From the NCBI RefSeq assembly GCF_021390245.1, contig NZ_JAJUXH010000003.1, positions 310,001-374,000 on the forward strand: a DNA stretch of 64,000 bases, read 5' to 3'. This document shows, one piece after another, positions 26,460 through 35,542 of this stretch. Every line of letters starts with the position of its first letter. The first letter of the stretch is position 1. Both the position numbers and the translations under genes were made by a program. The notes under the pieces were generated by a model. It was not told the DNA's origin, ran no database searches, and worked only from the letters and a program-made list of their open reading frames with translations. Source of the stretch: Dyadobacter sp. CY323. Lineage in GTDB: Bacteria > Bacteroidota > Bacteroidia > Cytophagales > Spirosomataceae.

Positions 26460-28193
26460 ATGACAGAACAAGAAACCATTCATATCCCGACGCGCTCGAA
26501 GAGAGCTTTTATTGGGGAAGAATTTGAGTTAAAAAAATGGGAAGATGTAGAGCCATTTTTTGAAAACCTGAAAAACAGAGAGATTAATTCCGCCGATGAT
26601 CTGAGACAATGGTTTTCGGACCGCAGTGAAATCGAATCGTATTTATCAGAAAATTTCGCTTGGCGCTACATTCGTCAAACTTGCGACACCGCAAATCAGG
26701 GCCTGATCAACGCATTACAGTTTTTCATCACAGAAATTCAGCCAAAACTTGCCGAATATGGCAATGAACTGGATAAAAAGGTAGTCGACAATCCATTTCT
26801 CAGCGAACTTACCGATGCCGGATTTGCGATTACGCTGCGGGGAATGAAAAAGGCGATCGAGATTTTCCGTGATGAAAACATTCCGCTGATCACCGAAATG
26901 CAGACGGAAGAGCGCAAATACGGCGCAGTCGCCGGTGCAATGACGGTCACGCTCGATGGCGAGGAAATGACGTTGCAAAAAGCTGCAGACCGTCTCCAAT
27001 CTACGGACAGAAACGTACGGGAAGAAGCCTGGCGCGCCATTGCAGGCCGTCGTTATGAAGATCATGAAAAGCTGGACGAGTTGATCAATAACCTGGTCAG
27101 ACTTCGGGACAATGTTGGTCGAAATGCAGGTTTTGCCAACTATCGCGACTACATGTTTGCGGCAATGGGCCGGTTCGATTACACGGCGCAGGATTGTTTC
27201 GATTTTCATGCTTCGGTCAAAAAAGCGGTTGTCCCAATGCTGAGTAATGCGGCGGCTGAGCGGAAAGAGGCGTTGAAACTCGAACAGCTTCGCCCCTGGG
27301 ATACCAAAGTAGATCCAAGTGGCCTGCCTCCATTGAAACCGTTTTCAACCGGCGAAGAACTGCTCGATAAAACCATCCGCTGCTTTACACGACTCGATCC
27401 GTTTTTGGGCGATTGCCTGCGGATCATGAAAACCATGAAGCATCTCGACCTGGAATCCAGGAAAGGAAAAGCGCCGGGAGGGTACAATTACCCGCTCGAC
27501 GAAATTGGCGTTCCTTTCATTTTCATGAATGCAACTTCAAACCTCCGCGACATGGTCACCTTGCTTCACGAAGGAGGTCATGCGGTGCATTCGCTGGTAA
27601 CCAGAGATTTAGCATTGAATTCGTTCAAACATACTCCATCCGAAGTTGCAGAATTGGCTTCCATGTCAATGGAACTGATCACCATGGATTTCTGGGATGA
27701 GTTTTTTGAAGATGAAAACGACCTGAAAAGAGCCAAGATCCAGCATTTGGAATCGATCCTGGAAACGCTTCCCTGGGTGGCGACGATCGATAAATTCCAA
27801 CATTGGATGTACGATAATCCGCAACATACGCCTGAACAACGCACGGAAGCGTGGACGGGCATTTATGAGGAATTTACGGATTCAGTAATGGATTGGACTG
27901 GATTGGAGAACTTTAAAAAATACCTGTGGCAGCGCCAGCTTCATATTTACGAGGTGCCTTTTTATTATATTGAATACGGTATCGCGCAGCTTGGAGCGAT
28001 CGGCGTTTGGAAAAACTACCGTGAAAATTCGGCCAAAGGTTTGAAAGGTTACCTGGATGCATTGAAACTGGGTTACACAGCCACAATCGGTGAAATTTAC
28101 CAGGCTGCCAACATTTCTTTTGATTTTTCAGAACAGAACATTACAGAACTGATGCAGTTTGTGCATAACGAGTTGGCAGAGTTAAAAAAATAG
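26460..28193 (+). CDS. M3-family oligoendopeptidase (PepF-like)
   Basis: The 577-residue cytoplasmic zinc metallopeptidase cleaves short peptides. The zinc motif is His370-Glu-Gly-Gly-His374 in LLHEGGHAVHSL; the third ligand is expected in the helix TPSEVAELASMSMEL about 25 residues later. FIFMNATSNLRDMVTL precedes the active site, as in M3 proteins. There is no signal peptide. Length and motif spacing fit the PepF branch. It is followed 77 bp later by a small lipoprotein gene; a functional link is not evident. Confidence 0.94.
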   Translation: MTEQETIHIPTRSKRAFIGEEFELKKWEDVEPFFENLKNREINSADDLRQWFSDRSEIESYLSENFAWRYIRQTCDTANQGLINALQFFITEIQPKLAEYGNELDKKVVDNPFLSELTDAGFAITLRGMKKAIEIFRDENIPLITEMQTEERKYGAVAGAMTVTLDGEEMTLQKAADRLQSTDRNVREEAWRAIAGRRYEDHEKLDELINNLVRLRDNVGRNAGFANYRDYMFAAMGRFDYTAQDCFDFHASVKKAVVPMLSNAAAERKEALKLEQLRPWDTKVDPSGLPPLKPFSTGEELLDKTIRCFTRLDPFLGDCLRIMKTMKHLDLESRKGKAPGGYNYPLDEIGVPFIFMNATSNLRDMVTLLHEGGHAVHSLVTRDLALNSFKHTPSEVAELASMSMELITMDFWDEFFEDENDLKRAKIQHLESILETLPWVATIDKFQHWMYDNPQHTPEQRTEAWTGIYEEFTDSVMDWTGLENFKKYLWQRQLHIYEVPFYYIEYGIAQLGAIGVWKNYRENSAKGLKGYLDALKLGYTATIGEIYQAANISFDFSEQNITELMQFVHNELAELKK

Positions 28194-28269
28194 GATTTCA
28201 ATCTGCCAGTATTTGGTGGTTATGAAATTGGCGGTTATTTTTGCAGACAATCCTATGAACAATCAAGAA

Positions 28270-28521
28270 ATGAAATTCAATAAAATAGTTGCGTTTGTTG
28301 CGTGTGTGGCTCTGCTTTCATCTTGTGATTACCAAAAATACAATCACATCGAGCAGAAGGATTTGAACCAAGGAAACGAGTACGTTTACGGCGTAAGCCC
28401 TGACTCTCTTCCCCGCCAGATGTCATACAAATATGACGCAAAACCTGAGCTGGAAACCCGTGTGAGTGACATCCGTGCGAAATTATATGGCGGTTCAACC
28501 AGTTCCGTTGTCAAACAATAA
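28270..28521 (+). CDS. Small lipoprotein, unknown function
   Basis: The protein has 83 residues from the ATG at 28270: a short signal peptide ending ALLSSC, so the cysteine at residue 19 should be lipidated, then a polar tail with DYQKYNHIEQKDLNQGNEYVYGVSPDSLPRQ (split here as seen: DYQKYNHIEQ, then NEYVYGVSPDS). Upstream in-frame ATGs at 28255 and 28213 would add 5 or 19 residues; the 28270 start gives the most regular signal peptide. I do not recognise a family. It is followed by a strong terminator and has no partner gene. Confidence 0.75.
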   Translation: MKFNKIVAFVACVALLSSCDYQKYNHIEQKDLNQGNEYVYGVSPDSLPRQMSYKYDAKPELETRVSDIRAKLYGGSTSSVVKQ

Positions 28522-28543
28522 GACATCATTTAAGAAATAAACG

Positions 28544-28579
28544 AAGATATCCCTGTTCATCCGGGGATATCTTTTTTTT
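28544..28579 (+). terminator. Rho-independent terminator after the small lipoprotein gene
   Basis: AAGATATCCC (28544-28553) pairs with GGGATATCTT (28564-28573) across a 10-nt loop and continues into a run of T residues. Confidence 0.93.
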
Positions 28580-28622
28580 GAGATACCCCTCCCCACTGAT
28601 TGAACAATTTCAATACCGTAGT

Positions 28623-28652
28623 ACGGATATAATCCTTTTCCCTCGTATCCGT
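28623..28652. other. Inverted repeat upstream of the epimerase gene
   Basis: ACGGATA and TATCCGT are separated by 16 bp, about 110 bp upstream of the start codon at 28761. The left arm also overlaps a small palindrome CCGTA-G-TACGG. It could be an operator for the glycan cluster; there is no other support. Confidence 0.3.
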
Positions 28653-28760
28653 TCACTAACGCCGGTTGTGACAATTGAACATTTTTAATTTACTTTACGT
28701 ATTCGAGGCAGGTGAAATCCATCTTTCAGAACAGAACAAGCAATTAAAAGTACACAACAC

Positions 28761-29837
28761 ATGAATATAGCTTTGGTAACCGGCTCGGCCGGACTGATAG
28801 GAAGCGAATCGGTTGCTTTCCTGGCCGACAAGTTTGATCTCGTCATTGGTATTGATAACAATCTTCGCGAATATTTCTTTGGCGCTGATGGGAATACAGA
28901 ATGGAATAAGAACCGCATTGAAAGTGCATTCAACAATTACAAGCATTACTCTGCAGACATTCGCGAAGCCAGCCAGCTTGAACCGATATTCAAAGAGTAC
29001 GGAAGCGACATTAAAATGATCGTTCACGCTGCTGCGCAACCAAGCCATGACTGGGCAGCTCGCGAGCCGTTTACCGATTTTGGCGTAAATGCGGTAGGTA
29101 CGTTGAATATGCTCGAAATGACACGCTTGCATGCTCCTGAGGCTGTTTTCATCTTTACTTCTACTAATAAGGTTTACGGAGATAACCCTAATTACCTGCC
29201 GCTTATCGAGCTTGAAACCCGCTGGGAAATTGACGAAAGCCATCCTTATTTTATAAATGGCATCGACGAAAACCACAGCATCGACCATACAAAACACTCG
29301 ATTTTCGGGGCTTCAAAAGTTGCTGCGGATATCATGGTACAAGAATATGGCCGGTATTTTGGAATGAAAACGGCGGTTTTCCGTGGTGGATGTTTGACTG
29401 GCCCGAACCATTCCGGCGCGCAGCTTCACGGTTTTCTTGCTTACCTGATGAAATGTGCGATCACTGGAAATCATTACACGATTTTCGGATATAAAGGCAA
29501 GCAGGTACGTGACAACATTCACAGCCACGACCTTGTAAATATGTTCTGGCATTTCTATCAAAATCCCCGTCCAGGCGAAGTTTACAATGCAGGCGGCGGA
29601 CGTTTTGCAAACTGCTCGATGCTGGAAGCGATTGCATTGTGCGAGCAAATTACCGGAAACAAGCTTTCTTATTCATATTCTGACACAAACCGCGTCGGCG
29701 ACCACATCTGGTATGTGAGCGATCTTACCAAATTTAAATCGCATTATCCGGACTGGAACTGGGAATATGGTCTGGTTGAGACACTGACTCAAATCCACGA
29801 CGGTATCTCTTCGCGACTTGGAGTAAAAACGGCCTAA
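28761..29837 (+). CDS. NAD-dependent epimerase/dehydratase (CDP-paratose 2-epimerase-like)
   Basis: The 358-residue extended short-chain dehydrogenase has an N-terminal Rossmann motif [10 protein letters not shown] (about 7-16) and an NAD-contact block [12 protein letters not shown]. Where the family normally has Tyr-x-x-x-Lys, this protein reads [12 protein letters not shown], so the tyrosine position is phenylalanine. Downstream blocks [13 protein letters not shown] and [17 protein letters not shown] shape the sugar-nucleotide site. The closest match I know is the tyvelose/CDP-paratose 2-epimerase-like group, but the substrate is not certain. It leads a cluster with a GT2 enzyme and a membrane glycosyltransferase, so a role in making a surface sugar is likely. 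A 12-bp stem-loop follows it. Confidence 0.85.
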   Translation: MNIALVTGSAGLIGSESVAFLADKFDLVIGIDNNLREYFFGADGNTEWNKNRIESAFNNYKHYSADIREASQLEPIFKEYGSDIKMIVHAAAQPSHDWAAREPFTDFGVNAVGTLNMLEMTRLHAPEAVFIFTSTNKVYGDNPNYLPLIELETRWEIDESHPYFINGIDENHSIDHTKHSIFGASKVAADIMVQEYGRYFGMKTAVFRGGCLTGPNHSGAQLHGFLAYLMKCAITGNHYTIFGYKGKQVRDNIHSHDLVNMFWHFYQNPRPGEVYNAGGGRFANCSMLEAIALCEQITGNKLSYSYSDTNRVGDHIWYVSDLTKFKSHYPDWNWEYGLVETLTQIHDGISSRLGVKTA

Positions 29838-29846
29838 TATCTTTTT

Positions 29847-29877
29847 GAATCTCCGAAGTGCGTATCTTCGGAGATTC
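29847..29877 (+). terminator. Stem-loop between epimerase and GT2 genes
   Basis: GAATCTCCGAAG and CTTCGGAGATTC form a perfect 12-bp stem with a 7-nt loop. The downstream bases are only moderately T-rich, so it may be a partial terminator or a processing/stability element between two genes that otherwise look co-transcribed. Confidence 0.6.
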
Positions 29878-29894
29878 TCAATTCTTATTCTCCC

Positions 29895-30842
29895 ATGTCA
29901 GAAAATTTTGTCATTATTATTCCCCAATTCAACGACTGGGAGGCGTTGAATCTTCTGATACAAAAAATTAATGCAGACGTCGACACCGCGATTTTAGCAA
30001 ACACAACTTTACTGATCGTCGACGATTGCTCCTCTAAACGACAGGTAAATCCTTTCGCTCCGTTTCGGGGAAAAGAAATCAAGCTTCTTAAATTATACCG
30101 CAACCTGGGCCATCAGAAAGCGATCGCGATCGGACTTTCACATGTCGCTGAGCACATGCCTGCGGATAAAGTAATCGTGATGGACGCCGATGGCGAAGAT
30201 GCTCCCGGCGACATTAACCGCCTCGTAGCGAGATCTTTGCAAGAACCTGACAAGATTATTTTTGCCGAAAGAAATAAACGCACTGAAAACTTCCTGTTCC
30301 GGTTTTTCTATGTGATTTATAAGCTGGTTTTCAAGCTGCTGACAGGGAAAGTCATCACATTTGGTAATTTCAGCCTGATCCCGCAAAGCCGCCTCCAAAA
30401 CCTCGTGCGTGTTTCCGAGATCTGGAATAATTACCCCGGAGGCATTATCAAATCCAGGATTCCTTACGATTCTGTTTTAACAAACCGCGCGACAAGATTA
30501 GCTGGCGAAAGCAAAATGAATTTTGTTTCCCTGGTTTTACACGGATTAAGTGCCATTTCGGTGATGGTAGATACCACGGCGGTGCGGATCCTGATCTTTT
30601 CCATTATGATGTCCGGTCTCGCGATCGCATTCATTTTCGTTATCCTGTTTCTGAAACTGATCGGAAATGCTACGCCGGGCTGGGCATCCACACTGGGAAG
30701 TACGTTGATGATCCTGATGCTGCAATCCTTCCTGATTTCTCTCTTCCTTGTTTTTATGGTACTTCAATACCGTTCGCAACAGCATTTTATCCCGGCGGTA
30801 CATTACCGCGACTTTGTGGAAAAAGTAGAGACTTTCAGCTAA
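29895..30842 (+). CDS. GT2 glycosyltransferase, polyprenyl-phosphate sugar type
   Basis: The 315-residue protein has a GT-A catalytic domain (about 1-210) with IIPQFNDWEALNLLI, the metal/nucleotide motif VDDCSS, the acceptor motif VMDADGEDAPGD and the FAERNKRTENF block. Two transmembrane helices follow at about 230-260 and 270-300. This matches the DPM1/GtrB group, which moves a sugar from a nucleotide to polyprenyl phosphate. The membrane glycosyltransferase 4 bp downstream is the natural user of such a lipid-linked sugar, so the pair may build and transfer it across the membrane (inference). The sugar is unknown. Confidence 0.88.
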   Translation: MSENFVIIIPQFNDWEALNLLIQKINADVDTAILANTTLLIVDDCSSKRQVNPFAPFRGKEIKLLKLYRNLGHQKAIAIGLSHVAEHMPADKVIVMDADGEDAPGDINRLVARSLQEPDKIIFAERNKRTENFLFRFFYVIYKLVFKLLTGKVITFGNFSLIPQSRLQNLVRVSEIWNNYPGGIIKSRIPYDSVLTNRATRLAGESKMNFVSLVLHGLSAISVMVDTTAVRILIFSIMMSGLAIAFIFVILFLKLIGNATPGWASTLGSTLMILMLQSFLISLFLVFMVLQYRSQQHFIPAVHYRDFVEKVETFS

Positions 30843-30846
30843 TCGT

Positions 30847-32463
30847 ATGATTTCATTCGATCATTCTCCGACGGTATACTGGTTTTTGGGATATCTATTG
30901 GCGGGGCTTGTGATTGTTTCAAGCCGGTTGAATCGCGTCCCAATCAGCCTGTATCTGGTGTTATGCATGGCACTTCTGGTTTTCATGCGGTTGCCGGTTG
31001 TAGTTTACAATCGGGAAATCAATCCCGATGAAAGTCAGATGATTAGCCACGCCATCACCCTTTTTCAGGATGCCGTATATTGGCGTTCGGTGGATGGAAC
31101 AACCATTGGGCCACTGGATAATTACTTGCTGGTTTTGCCGAAGCTGCTCGGTTTTCAGCTCAATTATTCTTCGGGGAGATTTATGGGGCTTCTTTGTACC
31201 GCCGGTTCCCTACTATTTTTGTTTTTCTCCATAAAAAACTGGTTTGGAGCAAATGTAGCGCGCGGGCTCATACTTGTGCCGCTATTTTTACTGGCCTTCA
31301 CGCAGGAAATCGACTTTGTTCATAATTCCAGTGAGCAACTTCCTATTTTCCTTTTAGCGTGGAACACCTGGCTGTTGTCCCGTCTCAGTACCAGTAATCG
31401 CAACTTTACCCGAAATGCATTTTTGATTGGATTTGTAGCGGGCACCATTCCTTTTGCCAAGTTGCAGGCGGTGCCTCAGGCTTTCGTGATCGCATTGGCT
31501 GCATTCTGGTTTTGCTACTTGCATTTTCGCAAAAACAACGAGTTTCGGCCCATACTTACCTTAATCGCCGGTGGTCTTAGTTTTCCATTTTGCGTATTGA
31601 TCTGGACTTTATCAAATGCCGTTTTTAACGACCTGATCGACTTTTATATTCTGGGAAACATGGTTTATGCCGAGGGTGCCACGTTACCTCAAATCCCTTC
31701 ACAGTTTATCAAAATCCTTGCTCTCTCGTCTGATTTCCAGTTATTTACATTAACGATTGTTATTGCCATTCTTGCAGGAATTTACTTTCATTTCAAAAAT
31801 CCTGACAAAAGGCGTGAAGGAATGGAAATTCGCTTTTTCATTTTAATGCTCGTTCTATCCAGCATTTATGCCATTACCAAATCGGGCAATGATTTTATCC
31901 ATTACCTCAATTTTTGCATTATCCCACTGACTTTACTTGCTGCGTCCGCAACCGCTCGCCTCGGCAAATGGGCATCCGTATTTCCGTTGGTACTGCTTTG
32001 CTGGTTTGTCGGAAACGACGCATTTTCCTACGCAAGAGAAGGCATGCTAAACAAGTTCAATTCCGTAAACGCACGGACCTTAGGTGAAAGCCCGGTGGTG
32101 ACGGAATTGAAAAAATATAGTAAAAAAGGCGATTATATGACTGTATGGGGCTGGCAATGTGTGTATTACGTGGAGGCTCAACTTGCCCAGGGTACGTCTG
32201 AAAACCACACGGAGCGATCCATCTTCAATCATCCCATGCGCGAAACGTACCGCCGGAAATTCCTTTCCGACCTGAACCGGACTAAGCCCGCATTCATCCT
32301 GGATGCTGTGGGGAAGAATAGTGTTTGGGTTCAAAACAAAGAAACTCAGGGCATTTCGAGTTACCCTGAGTTGTTTCAATATGTTCAAATGCACTATAAG
32401 CTAGCCGGAGACTTTGACGATACGCGTCTTTATGTGCGCAAAGACCGGCTTACTTTAAGATAA
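30847..32463 (+). CDS. Polytopic membrane glycosyltransferase (GT39/ArnT-like)
   Basis: The 538-residue protein has about ten hydrophobic helices and a soluble C-terminal part. The first extracytoplasmic loop contains REINPDESQMISHA; an acidic pair here is the catalytic signature of the PMT/ArnT (GT-C) fold. Such enzymes transfer sugars from polyprenyl phosphate to lipids or proteins outside the membrane. It starts 4 bp after the GT2 gene, which probably supplies the donor. The C-terminal domain has YSKKGDYMTVWGWQC and YPELFQYVQMHYKLAG, seen in Bacteroidota homologues. Its stop overlaps the convergent Rrf2 gene by 9 bp. Confidence 0.75.
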   Translation: MISFDHSPTVYWFLGYLLAGLVIVSSRLNRVPISLYLVLCMALLVFMRLPVVVYNREINPDESQMISHAITLFQDAVYWRSVDGTTIGPLDNYLLVLPKLLGFQLNYSSGRFMGLLCTAGSLLFLFFSIKNWFGANVARGLILVPLFLLAFTQEIDFVHNSSEQLPIFLLAWNTWLLSRLSTSNRNFTRNAFLIGFVAGTIPFAKLQAVPQAFVIALAAFWFCYLHFRKNNEFRPILTLIAGGLSFPFCVLIWTLSNAVFNDLIDFYILGNMVYAEGATLPQIPSQFIKILALSSDFQLFTLTIVIAILAGIYFHFKNPDKRREGMEIRFFILMLVLSSIYAITKSGNDFIHYLNFCIIPLTLLAASATARLGKWASVFPLVLLCWFVGNDAFSYAREGMLNKFNSVNARTLGESPVVTELKKYSKKGDYMTVWGWQCVYYVEAQLAQGTSENHTERSIFNHPMRETYRRKFLSDLNRTKPAFILDAVGKNSVWVQNKETQGISSYPELFQYVQMHYKLAGDFDDTRLYVRKDRLTLR

Positions 32464-32898
32464 AATATCAATCCGGTTCGCATTCTCAGCTTCGAGGAGA
32501 TCATTTAATGTGGTTCTGTCCAGAACCGCCAGGTTTGCATCACGCCATTTTTCCAGTACCGACCTCAGACTGCACGATTCCTCATCTTTACAATCGTCGC
32601 ATCGGCCATAGAAAAACATAGAAACGCAGAGTGCGGGGGCAATGGGCCCATCGATAATACGCAGTACTTTCGAGAAATTGACCTCACCCGGCGGCACGCG
32701 TAACAGATATCCCCCTCCTTTTCCTTTCTGACTCTGCAAAACGCCATTATTCCGAAGATCTAGCAAGATTGCTTCCAAAAACTTCTTGGGAATGCGCTCT
32801 TTTTCAGCAATATAGGAAATCAGCACAGGACCTTTTCCATACTGCTCAGCCAAAACTTTCAGAGCCTTCAGGGCGTATTTTGCTTTTTTTGAAATCAT
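32455..32898 (-). CDS. Rrf2-family transcriptional regulator
   Basis: The 147-residue winged-helix regulator starts MISKKAKYALKALKVLAEQ and carries RIPKKFLEAILLDLRNNGVLQSQKGKGGGY, the typical Rrf2 recognition region. Cysteines 91, 100, 103 and 109 (CVSMFFYGRCDDCKDEESC) resemble the cluster-binding loop of IscR/NsrR, so it may sense iron, redox state or nitric oxide through an Fe-S cluster. No isc or suf genes are adjacent. The gene stands alone, tail to tail with the glycosyltransferase gene. Confidence 0.93.
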   Translation of the reverse strand: MISKKAKYALKALKVLAEQYGKGPVLISYIAEKERIPKKFLEAILLDLRNNGVLQSQKGKGGGYLLRVPPGEVNFSKVLRIIDGPIAPALCVSMFFYGRCDDCKDEESCSLRSVLEKWRDANLAVLDRTTLNDLLEAENANRIDILS

Positions 32899-33062
32899 TG
32901 ATAATTAGGTATTTCCTGGACGAATTAGTATGCGTGAAGAAAGATTTTTAAGGAATAAAACCTGTCGATTAAATCTAAATATCGAACATTTACACGATAA
33001 TTGTGCAAAATGTAAAACATAAACTGGCACAAAAATAATCTCTGATCAAAATACGCCATTTA

Positions 33063-35468
33063 CTAGTTGCGGGGCGGCTTCCCTCCGCTAAGTAAACCCT
33101 GCATTCTTTCCAACGTTTTCTTTTCACTGCAAAGTGATAAAAATGCTTCCCGTTCCAAGTCCAGCAGGTATTGTTCCGTCACATTTTGCGCGTAACTCAA
33201 ATCCCCGCCGTTGATAACATAAGCCAGTTTATTCGCGATTTTGGCATCATGATCTGAGATATAGTTGGCAAGTCGCATTTGAGCGATGCCTGCCATAAAT
33301 AACGCAATTCCCGTTTTTCCCTGAACCTTGATATCCGATCTCTGTTTCGGCTGAGTATACCCATTATCCGCCAGCTCGATCGCCGCTTGTTTTGCCTCCG
33401 CGATTAACCGGGACCTGTTTAATACGATCTGGTCTTTTTCCTGCAGGTAATTCATTTCACGCGCTTCCTGCGCAGAAGTTGAAACTTTGGCCTGGGCGAT
33501 GTTCATAAATGCGGTTTGCAGGATATTAAGCTCAGGATCACCGGTTTGGTACATATCCGAGCATCTCAATGCCATTTCTTTGGTCCCGCCACCGGCAGGT
33601 ATCAAACCTACACCAAACTCGACAAGTCCAATGTACGTTTCGGCATGTGCTACCACCTTGTCGGCGTGCAGGTTAAGCTCGCAACCACCGCCCAATGCAA
33701 GGGAATGCGGCGCTGTCACGACCGGGATCGAGGAGTAGCGGGCGCGCATCATCGTTTGCTGAAACTGCGCGATTACCATATTGATCTCGTCAAACTCCTG
33801 CTCGATCGCGAACATGAAAAGCATGCCGAGGTTGGCCCCGGCAGAAAATGCCTCGCTGGACTCATTTCCGATCACCAGCCCACGGTAATCTTTCTCCGCA
33901 ATGCTGATACTTTTCTGAATGCCTTCGATCACCTCAGCACCCATGGTATTCATTTTCGATTTGAATTCAAGGTTTAGAATTCCATCGCCCAGGTCATACA
34001 AATTAGCGCCTGCATTGTTCCATACAATGTTATTCGTCAGATTGCTCAGAATAATAAAGCTATCCTGACCTGGTATTTTCTTATAGGTTTTGGAAGGAAT
34101 GTCATAGTAGAGCCGGCTTCCTTTTTCGACTTTGTAAAATGATTCGTTACCCGCATTTACCATTTCGTAAACCCATTCAGCCGGTTTCAAATCCAGACTT
34201 TCCATGATCGAAAGCATGTTTTTGACACCAATGGCATCCCAGGTTTCGAAAAGGCCATATTGCCAGCCAAACCCTGCCGAGATCGCCTGATCTATTCTGA
34301 AAGTTTCGTCCGAGATCTCCGGAATGCGAAAACTTGCGTACCTGAAAATGTCGGCAAACGTTTTTCTGTAAAATTCACCTGCATTATCGGTCCCAGCCAG
34401 CAGTACCGGAAATCTCTTTAAAACATCACTAATTGCTTTGGTGCCTTCGAGCGTCGCAAACTTTACTTTTTCAGAAGGTTTGTATTCCAGGGAATTAAAA
34501 TCCAGTGCCAGAATAACCGACTTCCCTTTCTCGTCTTTGATTTTTTTATAAAAACCCTGTCCGGTTTTGTCTCCCAGCCATTTGTTATCAAACAGCTTTT
34601 GCATAATGCCCGGCAGCTTAAATGCATCCCGCGACTCGTCCGTATTCTCTCCCGAAGCATATAAGTTGTTGGCGACGTGAACCGTCGTATCGAGCCCCAC
34701 AACATCAGACAACCGGTATGTTCCGGATTTTGGCCGGCCCGCGACGGGTCCCGTCAACTTATCGACTTCGTCCACGCTCAGGTTCATTTCTTCGGCAACG
34801 CGGATGGTCTGGATCAATGCATATATACCGAGCCGATTGGCAATGAATCCGGGCGTATCCTTGCACAAAACGGTCGTTTTTCCGAGAAAAAGTTCTCCAT
34901 AATGCATCAGGAAATCGATCACAGTTTGATCTGTGTCGGCTGTGGGAATAATTTCGAGCAGCCGCAGATACCTTGGCGGATTAAAAAAGTGCGTTCCGCA
35001 AAAGTTCTTTTTAAAATCCTCACTTCTCCCTTCCGACATCAGATGAATGGGGATACCCGAAGTATTGGAAGTGATCAATGTGCCGGGCTTGCGTAAAGCG
35101 TCGACTTTTTCATAAAGACTTTTCTTAATATCAAGCCGCTCGACGACCACCTCGATCACCCAGTCGTAATTTTTAATATCCGCCAGATTGTCATCAAAGT
35201 TCCCCAGCTTAATCCGCGAGGCGAAAGATGGGCTGTAAAGCGACGCGGGCGTTGCTTTTAATGTCTGTTGAAATGAATCGTTTACGATCCGGTTCCGGAA
35301 AGCGGGGTGTTCCGTCGTGACGCCTTTTGCTTTTTCAGCATCAGAAAGTTCTTTTGGAACAATATCGAGTAATAAAACCTCTACGCCAATATTGGCAAAA
35401 TGACAGGCAATACGCGACCCCATAATGCCGGAGCCAAGCACTGCTACTTTACGAATTGATCGGTTCAT
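33063..35468 (-). CDS. fadN: 3-hydroxyacyl-CoA dehydrogenase/enoyl-CoA hydratase (FadN type)
   Basis: This bifunctional beta-oxidation enzyme hydrates enoyl-CoA and oxidises the 3-hydroxy product with NAD. It has 801 residues. The dehydrogenase is N-terminal: Rossmann motif VLGSGIMGSRIACHFAN (about 10-26), SNTSGIP, and the catalytic region GTHFFNPPRYLRLLEIIP, followed by two C-terminal dehydrogenase domains. The crotonase domain is C-terminal: RGLVIGNESSEAFSAGANLGML, then LGGGCELNLHADKVVA and FGVGLIPAGGGTKEMALR, with its oxyanion-hole and glutamate blocks. This order is opposite to E. coli FadB/FadJ and the same as Bacillus FadN. The marR gene ends 74 bp upstream. A 7-bp tandem array abuts the start codon. 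The usual downstream thiolase is absent. Confidence 0.95.
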   Translation of the reverse strand: MNRSIRKVAVLGSGIMGSRIACHFANIGVEVLLLDIVPKELSDAEKAKGVTTEHPAFRNRIVNDSFQQTLKATPASLYSPSFASRIKLGNFDDNLADIKNYDWVIEVVVERLDIKKSLYEKVDALRKPGTLITSNTSGIPIHLMSEGRSEDFKKNFCGTHFFNPPRYLRLLEIIPTADTDQTVIDFLMHYGELFLGKTTVLCKDTPGFIANRLGIYALIQTIRVAEEMNLSVDEVDKLTGPVAGRPKSGTYRLSDVVGLDTTVHVANNLYASGENTDESRDAFKLPGIMQKLFDNKWLGDKTGQGFYKKIKDEKGKSVILALDFNSLEYKPSEKVKFATLEGTKAISDVLKRFPVLLAGTDNAGEFYRKTFADIFRYASFRIPEISDETFRIDQAISAGFGWQYGLFETWDAIGVKNMLSIMESLDLKPAEWVYEMVNAGNESFYKVEKGSRLYYDIPSKTYKKIPGQDSFIILSNLTNNIVWNNAGANLYDLGDGILNLEFKSKMNTMGAEVIEGIQKSISIAEKDYRGLVIGNESSEAFSAGANLGMLFMFAIEQEFDEINMVIAQFQQTMMRARYSSIPVVTAPHSLALGGGCELNLHADKVVAHAETYIGLVEFGVGLIPAGGGTKEMALRCSDMYQTGDPELNILQTAFMNIAQAKVSTSAQEAREMNYLQEKDQIVLNRSRLIAEAKQAAIELADNGYTQPKQRSDIKVQGKTGIALFMAGIAQMRLANYISDHDAKIANKLAYVINGGDLSYAQNVTEQYLLDLEREAFLSLCSEKKTLERMQGLLSGGKPPRN

Positions 35469-35521
35469 GGGTTTTTGGTTTTTGGCTCGAAGCTTTTAGC
35501 TATTAGCCGTTAGCTTTTAGC
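35469..35521 (-). repeat. Heptamer tandem array abutting the fadN start codon
   Basis: Read on the minus strand it is GCTAAAA, GCTAACG, GCTAATA, GCTAAAA, GCTTCGA, GCCAAAA, ACCAAAA, ACCC and then ATG. The period is exactly 7 bp over more than seven units. It makes up most of the marR-fadN spacer and supplies the A-rich leader next to the start. A comparable array precedes hemB (57403-57447). Confidence 0.75.
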
Positions 35522-35542
35522 TATTTCACTTTTTGCTCTGTT

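Noticed and set aside
32927-32933. AGTATGC upstream of the Rrf2 gene, resembling the MarR operator
   Set aside because: Only one half-site is present; the other half does not match, so I do not add Rrf2 to the proposed regulon.
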